64,000 bases of DNA from Panagrolaimus kolymaensis (taxonomy: Eukaryota > Nematoda > Chromadorea > Rhabditida > Panagrolaimidae), in assembly GCA_028622995.1 (NCBI GenBank), contig JAJQJQ010000013.1, positions 2,108,001-2,172,000 on the forward strand, given 5' to 3'. How positions within the stretch are numbered: the first letter of the stretch is position 1; each line of letters starts with the position of its first letter. A model generated the notes under the pieces. That model ran no database searches, was not told the DNA's origin, and saw nothing but the letters and a program-made list of their open reading frames with translations. This document shows, piece after piece, positions 21,500 to 33,123 of this stretch. The position numbers and the translations under genes are program-made.

Positions 21500-24400
21500 T
21501 TATCCATTAACTGTTTCACTAACCCATGAACTCAAATGTCCCCATAATGCTGATTTAACTCGTTCAACTACACCTTTTTGATTGACAGCTTTACGGCGAA
21601 TATAAGCTGAAAGAGGATCGCCTTCAATTTTGACATCAGCGCATAAAGCTGTTTTATTATGATGTGAAGCTCTCATGGCACAAAGGATGTCGTGGCGACA
21701 ATTGAGATCACATTTATAATCATCACGTCGAGCATAATTTCTATAAAAAATCAATGTAAAATGGATTTTTTTTATGGAAGTGTTTACTTTAAAAACTTTT
21801 CATATGTTTTTAAATTAGTTCGAACTTGTTCACCCAAATGTTGCCAACTTGCTGGAGATAAATCAATCATATTGTATTCTTCCTAAAAATGATTATTATT
21901 GAAGGTAGGTAAATATTTGCTAAAAAAATGTGTAGCGCAAACCTTAGCTTTATAAAGTAATTCCCATTTTGGTTCTTTACCTTGCTCAGATTTTGAGAGA
22001 TTAAAGAAATGAGTTTCAAAATCGAGAATGTCCTAAAAAGAAATATATTTTTTTTGTCAATTATTTGTTGTTGGTTTTTTCAAAATAAAGCTTACATGTT
22101 TGGTATTATCAATATCTCCTTCAACTGTATAAATTCGATATGCGGGATTTAAATCTTCAAAAGTTGTGACACTTGGAGCAGTATATAAAATTCCTATGGG
22201 TTTTGAAAATGGATCATTCATATTTTCATAAAACATTCCAAAACTATCTGAATGTGTATGTCCAAAAAATTGGCCACGAATGGTTTGAGAAAATCTGAAA
22301 AACAAAAAAAACCCAATAAAAGCAAACGACGATAGTTTTTTTTACCTTTGAATAATTCGATAATAATTTCTTGCCCATCCTTCTAAACATTCACCATCCC
22401 CCGGAGGAATGTGAGCCAAAATATGAACATATTCTCCATTTATTTCTGATTCCTTTAATTCTTTTACAAGCCATGATAAAGTTGAATCGGGATCAACTTG
22501 ATTAAGATAAAGGAAAAAATTGGTAGTTTCACAATATCCTGTATTAACTGTAATAAGTTTGAGTTTGGGTGAAAGTTTAACTGCATACGAGCCTCGACTA
22601 AAAAAAGAAGATGAAAACATTAGTTATTAAAATTAATTTGTTTTGGCGACAAAAGAGTAAAACTTTAATAAAAAATTTTTAAAATGCATTTATAAGCTTT
22701 TGTTTTTTGCACAAAAAAACTTTCTTTATTTAATTTTTTTGAAGCCCTGTTTTTTTGTTGTTTGTCAAATCTTCGTTCTTATGAATTTTAACTAAAATTG
22801 TTTATTTATTTTTAATCATGGCCGCCGACTAAATAAATTTGAAAAAGCCTTTTATGTTTTTTTTATTCTCTCTCAAAATTTTTAAAGGTTCAAAAATCGA
22901 AGCTAAAAACAAACAAATTATTCCAACGTCTTTTTTTTATTATTATTTTGCGAAAGAAAAATGCTTCTTTTTTTTCTTCTAAAATTTATTGAAAGAAGAG
23001 TGCATTTCTTGTGTCGTCTCTCGCCCAATTCAAAGCTATTTCACTTGCGTTTGAGTATTCTTCTTTTCCTTTGCATCCAAAAAGCGAACAAAATTTGTGC
23101 AATGATGAACACAATTTTTTTACACCAGAAAAAACTTTGATGGTTAAAAATGAGCTTTTTAACTCTGAGGCACACAAAGAAAAAAAAATAATTTTTGGAA
23201 AAATGCAAAAAAAAACTTATTTTTTGTTGCAAAAAAAGCAAAAGCAGGCGGCGAGAATGTTTTTGCCAATTTTTTTTCGGCGAAGATGAAAAACAATTTT
23301 TGAATAAAATTATTAGTGCCTCCGGCGCAATATATTTTTCTTTGGAATACATAATTTTTAAGAGACCCAAGAATAAAAAACTTCAAAAGCGAAAAGAAAG
23401 AAAATGCTTATTTGTTTTTATTCCAAAACAAAATTTTTTTGAGTACGTTTGCACTAACGAAAAGCAAGCATAAGAAGAAGAAAAAAAAAGTAAACATCTT
23501 TTTTCCTTATATTCTTTTCTCTCTTTTTTCGTTGTTCTTGACGACTGCACTTTTTTTCTTTTTTATTTTCTTCAAAGAAAAAACACGAGGATCCAACAAC
23601 AACCAACAAAAAAAAGAATATTTGGCGCGTTTTTCTTTTTATTTTAGTTATTTAAAAAAAATGTGGTTTTTGCTTACAAAATTTTTTTTTGGCTTCTCTC
23701 TGTTTTATGCTTTATATGTATTTGTATTCTCATCATTTTTTCTTTGGTTTTAAAAGCTAAAGTGTTAGTTGTTTGTGCTTTCATAAATTTCCCTTCATTT
23801 TTTTCTCAAAAAAAAAAGGTTACGCAGCTGACAAAAATTTATTTTAGCTCTTTTGTGTAAAGTTATTTATTTGAATGACTTTAAATTTTCGTATTAGATT
23901 AGAAAAAAAAATTAGTTAGAAATATTTTAAATGAGGCGTTGGGTGGAAGAAGTTTAAATACAAAAAAGTAAAAGATAAAAATGCGATAAAAATTAAAAAT
24001 CATTAAATTTTTGAAAAAAAAACATGAAAGTTCAACTATTTTTTCTAATGTTTTTTTTAGATTTTTTCCAAATTAATAAAAAAAAATTGTAAGAATCGAA
24101 ATTTTTTGGATAAAAGTTGTTGATTTTCCTTCTTCGTGCTAGCATGACTAAACTTAAAATCTTAAAAATATAAACCTTGTTTTTTTTTCTTACCACCAAA
24201 ATAAACAAACATTTTTTTGTTGTTGTTATTGTTTATCCGCCGAAAAACCACATGTCCGCTTTATTTTATTTTTTTCTTTATGAACAAACACACAATTGAT
24301 TCATCAAACTTTCTCTTCGCCATTCATTCCTATTTTTAGGGATCAAACTCCAAATCATGTCTGTCGTCTACTACTTTTTAAAAAGCAACTACACAAAAAA

Positions 24401-27400
24401 ATTACGCCGACATTTATAACCCAAATTTCCAAAAAAATAAAAAAAAGATGGTAAACTTACTAAATCATTTCTTTAGCATTTTTAGAATTAAGCCATTTCT
24501 TTCCTGAATTATACATAGCATTATATAACCATTGAGGGCGAAATTGTTTTGGAACAAAATGTGGACCAAATCTAAAAATTAAAATAAACTTTAATTCCTT
24601 TGCTAATTTTCATTTCTTTTTTTTCTTAACTTTGCAATCGCTTGCTTTTATTTTAAAAAAAGTTTTGAATGACAATCGCTTGCTTTTTAAAAAAATCACA
24701 AGCGATCGCTTTTTTTTTTTGCTTGCTTGCTAAGTTCTTTCTTTTATGGCTTTCCTAATAGCAGCCGATACCTTTCCTTGCTCGCTTGCTTTTTTGTCCT
24801 TTTAAAAGCGCGTTGGTGGATCTTTATGCTGGTCAAAAATGACATTTGTTACTGCCGCTTTTCTTCGACTTTTTTTTGATTGCATAAACGCCTGCTTTTT
24901 TCCATCCTTGCTTTTGGCGATTTTCTTTTAACTTTTGGTTTTTGCTTTTTGGCTTTAGTAATTTTAAAGTTTTAAAAATCACTTACGTATTAACTGGAAC
25001 ACCTTCATGATTGCCAATGGCCCAAAAGGTTGGAGTTTCAGGGAAATATGTTTCAATTAAATTTGTTAAATTTTTGAGAATATTCAAATGATCGCTTCGA
25101 GTGTACGACCAATCTTTATGAGACATGTAATCCCCAGAAAGCATAATGTAGTCAAGATCCTAAAAAAAAGATGGAATTTAATTCTAAAATAAATTTGTGT
25201 TTTGAACTTTTTTTGCAATTTTTTGTTGTTGTAAAAAAGTAAACTTTTTTTATGAAAAACTAATTATGCACTCTCTAAAATTTTTTATACACCCAAAACA
25301 AGTCTTGTTGTTGAATAGTTATTTTTTTTATTGCTTCTTAAAAGTTTTTTTATTACCTCCTAATATTCTTCTTTTTTTTATTTTTGATCTTAACTTGGTC
25401 TAAAGAAAAAAAAATAAAACAATAAAGTAATCATTGCTTTTTTTAAGTGTTGTTTAGCTTTTTTTTCTTCTCACAAGTTTTTTTGTTTTGTTTTTTTTAC
25501 TTGTAAATGATTTAAAGTTTAGATATTTTCTAACTCTCTCAAATGACTCCCATCATTTTTTGGAATCTTCATTTTTTAAGCATTGTTTATTTTGAGTCAT
25601 TTTTTACTTTTTTCCCCAAATTTTTTGTTTTGTTTTGGGCTTTTTAAAATCTGAAACCACCATTGACAACCTTAGTTACGGAGGGAGGACTCTTAATGCT
25701 CAAACTTTCCATTGTTAACTTTATCCATTTTTATATTATTTATTTTTTGATCAGTGAATAACAGAAGTTTGGTGGCTCAATTTTAAAAGCAGAAAAATTT
25801 ATTACCGAAATCCTGATTACGAAAATGTTTGATTTTTGTTATTTCTCTATTTTCAAATGGCAGGCTTATTAATATTTTTTAAACTATTCTTTTTTCGAAA
25901 AGTTTCCTCCATTTTTTGTTTTTTAAAAGCACAAAAATTTCTTTTTTCTTAACTTTTCTGCTATTTTTTATTTAATTAACTCACCTTTTCTGTTTGATTG
26001 ACATGTTTAAGCATGTTTTCAATTGTCCAATATGGGACATCACATTTTCCGATTGTTCCCCAATATCCCGCAGGTTTGATAATATGATTTCTTGATTTAG
26101 GATTTTTTTGATGCATATTTGTGGAATCTGATTGACAACAAATTGGATCTAAACATATTGATTCGGCACCGGGTTGATAAAAAATATCGAAATGTAAATC
26201 AGAAATTTGTAAAACACGAAAAGTTGATTTCCCTTGATTCGTTGTTGTAAGACCCGGAGAATCATCTCTTCGTTTCGCATAAGGATTTCTTTTGGGTTTA
26301 GGTGGAAGTGGAATAGTCCAATTTGAATTAAATGGATTATGTGGAGTTCCACAATCATTCATCAACATTCCACAAAGTTGAGCGGGTTCAAAAATTAATC
26401 GCTCCACGACATAAAGAAATTGAGCCTAAAAATAGAGTATTTTTAATATATAAAAAGTGAATCGTGTGCTTTTTTTGTTATAAAAAAACTTACTCGAAAT
26501 TGTGATGTCATCCCTTGACAAACTAATGGTTCATGATGAGTAAAAGTTTTACAAATAAATATTGCAAATTCTATTATTTTATCACTTGTCACATTTCTTT
26601 CATATGCAAATCTAAAAAACTATAATTATTTATGAATTTTTCATATAATTTTTGAAAGTTTTTTCTCCCTTTTTTAAAATTCATATTTATAGGGTCTTTG
26701 TGAGACATTTCTGTGATTGTCTCTGCTCTAGTCTCACCACGTTAACTTGTCGTATTATATCGGTAATGTATTGTTATTGTAATGTATATGCGAAGCTCGG
26801 TCAGAGTTAGCAAGTGTCTAATAAACTGCTATAATAATCGTCGCTGTACACTAGAAGGCTGTGCAGCACAAATTGGTAACGAAGGATTCTCATCTGCACG
26901 CCTCCGAAGAAGAGAAATCAACTGCTGTTTTTCCTGATTTTTTGTTTAAAAATCAGCTGCTCGTGCTTTTTCCTGATTTTTGGTTAAAAATCTGCTGGTC
27001 TGCTTTTTCCTGATTTTTGGTTAAAAATCTGCTGCAAATAGCTTGGTAAGCTACAACATCGCTCTCTTGGTAAACTCTTGCTAATGGCTGGAAATGCTGA
27101 GAAACCTCCTGCTGCAAGTGGTGAAACTCCAACAACAACTATTTCTGGTAGAAGTCTTCCATCTTTGCCTCACTTCAGATGTGATCTTGCTCGTCCAAAT
27201 GGTGCTTCGATGTGGTTTCAACGTTTGGAGCTGATTTTTGAACTACACCCTGGTCTCACACAACGTCAAAAGATGGCCCTTGTTCTAACGTCGATGAATG
27301 ATGAATGCTACGAAAAGGTGGCCGCTGCTCTCCAGCTTACTCCAGCTGATGATGTCAACGGAATCAAAGATGTTATGGTCAAGCTGTTTGATAGAACTGA

Positions 27401-29346
27401 ATCCGTGTTTGCAAAGAGATATGGTCGCTTCCAAATGGAATGGAATGGTCCAGAACAAGAATCAATTATGGAGTTCTGCGCTCGTATCAAACAGAACACA
27501 ATGGACTTCGAATTTGGTAAATTCAAAGAGAACGAGCTCAATACCATGACTTTGCTGATGTCAATGAAAGCTGAAGCTCTTGAACCTCTGCGTATCAAAA
27601 TCTTGGAGCTCCTGACGGCTGACCCGAATACATCGTTTGCTGATTGTGAAAAGCTCATTTCAACAACTTTGCAAACTCAACGTGAACAGAAGCTGCCTGA
27701 ACGAACCTCGATCAACTATGCTCATGCTCAACAAGAACGCCTTGGTGATGGAGCTGCAGAACGAACTTCCCATGGAGGAGGAAGAGGTGGCAAAGGAAGA
27801 AATGGTCATGGTAAAGAAGAATCTGGACATCAGAAAGATCGACGCAATTCATGCAACTCGAATGGATCAAGAAGCTCTGGAAACTCAAATGGATCGTCAT
27901 CTGGCTACTGTACGAAATGTGGAAAGCCCAAGTCAAGTAGGAAGTTCAAGATGTGCAATAAATGTTTCAAATGCTCAAACAAGGTGTCACAACTGTGGAA
28001 AGTATGGTCACTTAGCGGTTGAATGCAAATCTGGTAAACCGAATGGCAAAGAAAGCAAATATTCTGCTCGTGTTAACCATGTAAGTGAACATTTTATTGG
28101 CTCTGTTTATCCTGCTGATTATGGAATGGCTTCATATGGTGTTGGTGCTGTCGTCGATGGTACTTCTGATCCTGCAAATGCACATGGGGAAGGAAAGAAG
28201 GAGAAGATCCTGGAAGAATGGAGAAATGGATTCAAAGCTGGTCAAAAGGAAAAGAAAGCTCTTGTATCTCCATCGAAGAAGGAAAAGAAGATCGTGGCAT
28301 CTCCATGGAAGAAGGAAAGGAAGATAGTGGTATCTCCTGCAAAGTCTTCAAGTGAAGCTAAGAAGGACCTAACATGGTCTGATGTTGTTCAAGGCAAACA
28401 TGCCGCTGATGTTCCACCTATGGATGAGTGGATGACAACAACAGAAGCTCTGGAAATGCTCGGTGATGTCAGTGTAACACTGGATGATATGATCATGGAT
28501 ATGGCTCAAGTGGAAGTTGATCAAATGCTCGAACTGGTCCAGAAGCTCTTATCAAAGGTCAATGAACGTCAACGCAAGGCTGTTAAGAATAAATGTAACT
28601 AATTGTAGCTTTGTATGTCCTTTATAAGTGGTGGAGAATGTGAGACATTTCTGTGATTGTCTCTGCTCTAGTCTCACCACGTTAACTTGTCGTATTATAT
28701 CGGTAATGTATTGTTATTGTAATGTATATGCGAAGCTCGGTCAGAGTTAGCAAGTGTCTAATAAACTGCTATATTAACCGCCGCTGTACACTAGAAGGCT
28801 GTGCAGCACAGTCTTTTTTAATTGTAAGTTAGTGTTCCTTATATTCGAGATTTTTTTGATAAATACAAACCTTTTTGGTTTTAAAAAAATTTATGAATGC
28901 TTTTAAAAAAATTGCGCATCGAGATTTCCTGTAATTTTTTAACCTCATATTCTATTCTTACTTGGCTTACAAACTATTTTTTTTCCTTTCCTCCATAAAA
29001 GTTCTATTTTCTGTTTAATTCCTTTGTGTTAATTTAAAAAAAAGACTTACTTAAATCCTTCAACAGCTGCATGACAGGCATGACATTTAAACGATGCTGA
29101 TTCTAAAACAAATTCTTTTTTAGTTTATTTTTTTTCTTCGGCTGTAGTTTGGGGCTTCAAAGAAAATCAAAAATGCAGTCAGACGTTTTTCTTCGTTTCT
29201 GTCTTTTTTCTTATCAAAAAAAAATTAGTTTTGTTTTTATCTTGTCTTTTTCACTAACCTGTAAATTGAGCATTCAGCAAAATTCCAATAATAATGTAAA
29301 ATAAAATGGCCCATAAAGTTGTTGTTGTTTTATGACCACCAACCAT
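21500..29346 (-). CDS. asm: acid sphingomyelinase (sphingomyelin phosphodiesterase)
   Basis: Eleven exons (29346-29259, 29102-29051, 26611-26494, 26425-25985, 25159-24987, 24571-24461, 22597-22346, 22294-22096, 22032-21943, 21882-21788, 21740-21500) total 1860 nt, giving 619 residues in one frame. Order: signal peptide or anchor (about 1-28), saposin-B domain with paired cysteines (CHACHAAVEGF, FICKTF, LVCQGM, LCGMLMNDCG), Pro-rich linker, calcineurin-like metallophosphoesterase domain with QISDLHFD, SGDYMSHKDW, GNHEG, HILAHIPPGD and FGHTHSD metal-binding motifs, then a cysteine-bearing C-terminal domain. It hydrolyses sphingomyelin to ceramide and phosphocholine with Zn in lysosomes or outside the cell (family knowledge). 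All catalytic motifs are intact. The length is normal. Intron 2 contains an LTR element on the opposite strand. Confidence 0.92.
22621..24455 (-). other. 1.75-kb intron of the sphingomyelinase gene
   Basis: The stretch between exons 7 and 6 (intron about 22598-24460). It consists of homopolymer-rich DNA with no supported gene; the open frames at 23011-23860 are Lys/Phe-rich shadows on both strands. Confidence 0.6.
24632..24800. repeat. CGCTTGC-rich short repeat in a sphingomyelinase intron
   Basis: The motif (A)ATCGCTTGCTTTT recurs at about 24637 and 24671, followed by an inverted form around 24698-24713 and GCTTGCTTGC and GCTCGCTTGC runs to 24790. It is an irregular tandem array in the intron between exons 6 and 5. 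Confidence 0.45.
26699..26870 (+). repeat. left LTR
   Basis: TG...CA ends and 172 bp, matching 28639-28810 with three substitutions near its 3' end (around 26832-26842). Confidence 0.9.
26925..27036 (+). repeat. tandem repeat in the retrotransposon leader
   Basis: About three copies of a 35-45-bp unit built on TTTTTCCTGATTTTTGGTTA followed by AAAATC(A/T)GCTG, between the left LTR and the gag start. The unit length varies slightly. Confidence 0.7.
27084..28602 (+). pseudogene. retrotransposon gag-like region (two overlapping frames)
   Basis: The first frame starts at ATG 27084 and ends at 28022. It has a capsid-like helical region (WFQRLELIFELHPGLTQ; later SADCEKLISTTLQTQ-like helix) followed by a basic Gly/Asn/Ser-rich segment and a CTKCGKPK...CNKCFKC cluster. 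A perfect CCHC zinc knuckle (CHNCGKYGHLAVEC) lies in the +1 frame at about 27990-28030, and that frame then runs to 28602 with a Lys-rich, Met/Asp-rich tail. The two frames overlap across 27637-28022. Either a programmed frameshift or a one-base mutation lies near 27975-27990. The nucleic-acid-binding role is from the CCHC motif; I see no enzymatic domain. Confidence 0.75.
28639..28810 (+). repeat. right LTR
   Basis: 172 bp, TG...CA ends, followed by the target duplication GTCTT. Includes an AATAAA at about 28759 within the LTR, a likely polyadenylation signal. Confidence 0.9.
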
Positions 29347-32300
29347 GGCTTGGTCCACTTTTTTTTGGGAGGGTAATCAGCGAAAAATTAATTAAACTTT
29401 TCTTTCACTTCTTTTTGTTATTAAATTGAAAGAACAAAAGTTTTATAAAAAATAAATAAAGTTTAAAAATCAATTTATCAACCAATCGGGTGTCTGTCTT
29501 TCTTGATTCACGTGGGCTTTATAATATCAATAAATTAAATAATCATGTGTGAACAATAAAATTTCTAAAAAAAAAAATAATGATTAGTCATTTGATTTTG
29601 ATTAGATTTGATAAATCTTTCCTTTAAGCATTAAAAAATGCAACTTTTACATAAAAAAAATCACGAGCTTTCAAAAAAATTTACGATCATGTTTTATTTT
29701 ACAAAATTAGGGTGGGGAAATAAAACGAAAAAGATTTTAAAAAATCCGGCATATTAATTTTTCTTCTTCAAAAAACTTTAGAAATCTAGTATCTATTGCT
29801 TTTTTAAGATCGAGAACCCCTTTTTTAAAAATTACAAATTGCTAACTTTTAAAAATATTTGTAAAACTCTTTTAAATTTATTCTGCAAAAAAAGAAAAAA
29901 AGAAAAGAGAATAAGGAAATAAAAGAAATAGAATATATAAAAAAATTCACGCGCGCGCAAATCTTTCTCATTCCATCTTTATCCTCTTCTCTTTTTTTTT
30001 GTTATTGGTAAAAATGACCATAAGAAGAAAAATATCTCACGGATATTATTCTCCTTTTTTGTGATGGATTAAATAGTCTCTTTTTCGTTGTTCGTTCGTT
30101 TCTTGCTTCTTCTTTTTTTGGCGAAGTAGCAAACAACTTTTTTTAAAAGTAGCTTACTTTTCTCATAGATGGCTTACAAAAAAAAAAGAAATCAATTACA
30201 GAGGCTGATTGGTTCTCAAAATGGCATCGAATCAATAAAAACTTTTTAGGCGTTCAAAAAGAAAACTAATAAAAAGAGCAAATTTAAAAAAGCAGACAAA
30301 AATCAAGTAAAAAATGCAGCTTTTTATTTTATTTCCTCATACCTTTTTTTGTTTGACTTTGTTATTATATATACTAACTAAATTTACTTGAGCCATGTAT
30401 CTCATCACTATTTCGCATTTGGCCCATCAATATTTAGAAACATGATATCTTCGGATAGCAAAGGAAAAAAAAAACAAAGTTTAACGAGATCGCAATCAAT
30501 AGCCACAGAACTGAGTCAATGCCTTGACTTTAACTTTCGAAGAAGATAAAAAGAGAAATTGAGAATGGCGCTCAAACTTAAAACCATAAACTTTAAACTA
30601 TCTATTTTTTTCTGTGTGTTTGTTCAAACAAAAAAATCAAACAAGCAAGCAATAAAGCACAAAAGTGATAACAAAATTTTGATCGAAAAAAAGCGAACGC
30701 GCGATAGAAAAAAAATCATGTTTCTTGATATCCGAGATTTTTATAACACATTTTTTTTCTCGATAGATTTTTAGATTTTAAAATAAAATAATTTTAAAAA
30801 AAGTGGGGTTTCAAAAAGATTTAAGAAATAGAAGAAAAAAAGTGTGATTGCAACAAAAAAAGCAACTTTCGTTAATCCCAAATGCCACAAAAAAAAAGTT
30901 CACGAGACTAAAAAACAATTTTTCACATTTCAATTTTTTTACTTCAATTTTTTTTATTGATTTCATAACACTGAAGAAATGGAAAGTTTTGAAAAAAAAT
31001 AAAAAATCCATAAATTAATCGTTTCTTCTTTCTTTTTTTTCTCTCCACTTTCTTCCAAATCCTCCTCAAAATACATAGTCAAAAAACTACATATTATTTA
31101 TCTGCCTGTGTATCTTCCTTCCACTTGAAAATAAAAATGGTCAAAAAAAAGGTTGTTGTTGTTTAGTGATTTTTTTTTGGATATAAAGAAAATACATAAA
31201 TCTAATTCCTTCCAGACAACGATAAAGAAAAGAAAGAAGGGGAGAACAACTGACTGACTCACGATGGTTGGTGGTAGTTGTCTTGTGGCGTGACTGATTT
31301 CATTCATCCCTTCCTTCAACTTTCGCTTTTTTTTCTTCTTGTTCCTCTTTGGATTTTTTTCTGTTCTTTTTTTAAAATTTTACTTATGAGAGAGATTGAA
31401 AGATCAAAAATGCAAATGATTGCTTTTTTAGAACAAAACAAAAAATGGTTCATTGGCCGAGAAGAAAAGTAAAACGTATTTTTTAAAGAGAAGAAATTTT
31501 GGAAACATTGGAAATAGAAAACTATAAAAATGCAAAAATCATTAGTTGCAATAGCTTCAACTTTCATTTTGCCAGGATTTGATTCTTGTAACAAAAGCTA
31601 TTCCGAAGAAATGCATGCATATTTGAAGTTTTCATAATTTTCTGTTATTTTTTTATTCATTCTTTTGTTGCTGAAAATTTATTAAAATTTATCTCATTTC
31701 TTTGCTTTAAGGCATTCTTCGTTTACAAACTTTTTTCTCATTTAATTTTTTCTCTTCTTTTTTCTGTGATCAACATTTTGTACTTTTTTTCTATGTCATC
31801 GAAAAAAACGATCTTTTAAAAAATTAACAAATAAAAAAAAAGAACTTGTTGCAAACATTTTTTTGAACTTGATCAAGTCAATCATCTAAAGACACGTTGA
31901 TTTTATAATTTTTTAATTGTTTTTGATTAGTAAAACTAAATAGAAAATTTTTTCTTTATTTTTTATTGCTATTTTTTCATGTTGTATTTGGAGTAAGAAA
32001 CTATTCACAAAAAAGATAAATCGTTTTGCTTTTAAAAATCAAAAAAGTGTAAACAAAATAAAATGTTTACAAACAAAATCAATCATAAGCTAAAATGTTT
32101 TTTTAAAATTTGAACCAAAGAAGAAATACTTTTTTACAACATTTATTTTTGTTGTCTATTTTAAAGAAGCGAAACAGCATTCCAAATCTTTCTTTTTTTT
32201 TAAACTGTCATTTTTATTTTACATCAAAAAAGCAAGGTTAAAACTTTTTGATTTTGATTCACTTTCTTTTTCATTGATTTTGAAGATAAGTTATTTCTGA

Positions 32301-33123
32301 AACATGTTTTTAAGAAATTGTTTTTTTGATTTGAGTAATAAACAATTTTTCTTTTTATTCTTCTGCAATTTTTTTGTTGCTAAGAAAAGCAACTAAACCA
32401 TTTATTTCATTTAACTTTTATTTATTTAATTAAAACCAAAGAAAAATATTAGCTAACTATAAATTTTCATGCTCAATTTATTCCATTTGTTTTTCGCTAA
32501 CTCTCACTTATTTATTTTTTATATCAAAATTCTGCCGCCAGCACCAACTAATCTTCTTTGGCTAACGCCAATCGCCACATTCTTCTTTTTTGTCTTTTAT
32601 TCTTTTTTTGCATCGACCGATCACACGTTTTTATTTATTCTTTATTTTTTGTTGATTGGTTGACGCCGAACGGCACTGCTGAAAGTTAAAGAATTTCTTC
32701 ATTAACGAAATCGAGATAAATGAGAGATTTGTTCTTTGCGTTTTTTATTTGTTAATTGAAATTAAAGTGAAAGATAAAAACAAACACCAATTTATATTGT
32801 TCTCAAAATAAAAAATTTGTTGGAGGTGCATTTTTTGTTTTGGTTTTTAAAATTTTGAAAAAGCTGTTTTTTGGTTTTATGTTTAACGCTTTGATTTCCT
32901 TTCGTTGGTTTGAAACTGTGTTCGCGTAATTTTAGTATTTATTTTTTTTTTTTTTTCATTTTCTAAAGTTTTTATAAGTTTTCAGGATCAATTGAATTTT
33001 AAAATTAGATATCAAATGCCACACTTAATAATATAGCAATTCCTAATTAATTTTTAAATCAAACCTTTACTTTTTTATTATTTTTTATTTCACTATATCG
33101 CTACTCGAATGAAAGAATAAGAA
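29347..33123. other. 3.8-kb gene desert
   Basis: Extremely rich in A and T runs. Open frames here are Lys/Phe/Ile-dominated on both strands and lack joined exons. The part near 33123 should hold the promoter of the first transporter gene, but no specific element is recognisable. Confidence 0.5.

Larger units (their letters stand above)
26694..28815 (+). mobile_element. gag-only LTR retrotransposon (non-autonomous)
   Basis: Two 172-bp LTRs (26699-26870 and 28639-28810), each starting TGTGAGACA and ending GCAGCACA, differ at three sites. They are flanked by the 5-bp duplication GTCTT (26694-26698 and 28811-28815). The internal 1.77 kb has a gag-like region but nothing resembling protease, reverse transcriptase, RNase H or integrase. 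A purine-rich tract (GTGGTGGAGAA) lies just before the right LTR. The element is inserted in intron 2 of the sphingomyelinase gene, in the opposite orientation. LTR similarity implies a young insertion that relies on enzymes from another element. Confidence 0.88.

Noticed and set aside
23011..23860. Several overlapping frames on both strands
   Set aside because: Lys/Phe-rich translations of A/T homopolymers inside a sphingomyelinase intron, with both strands open at once.
27308..27658. 116-codon minus-strand frame in the retrotransposon
   Set aside because: Antisense shadow of the gag-like frame.
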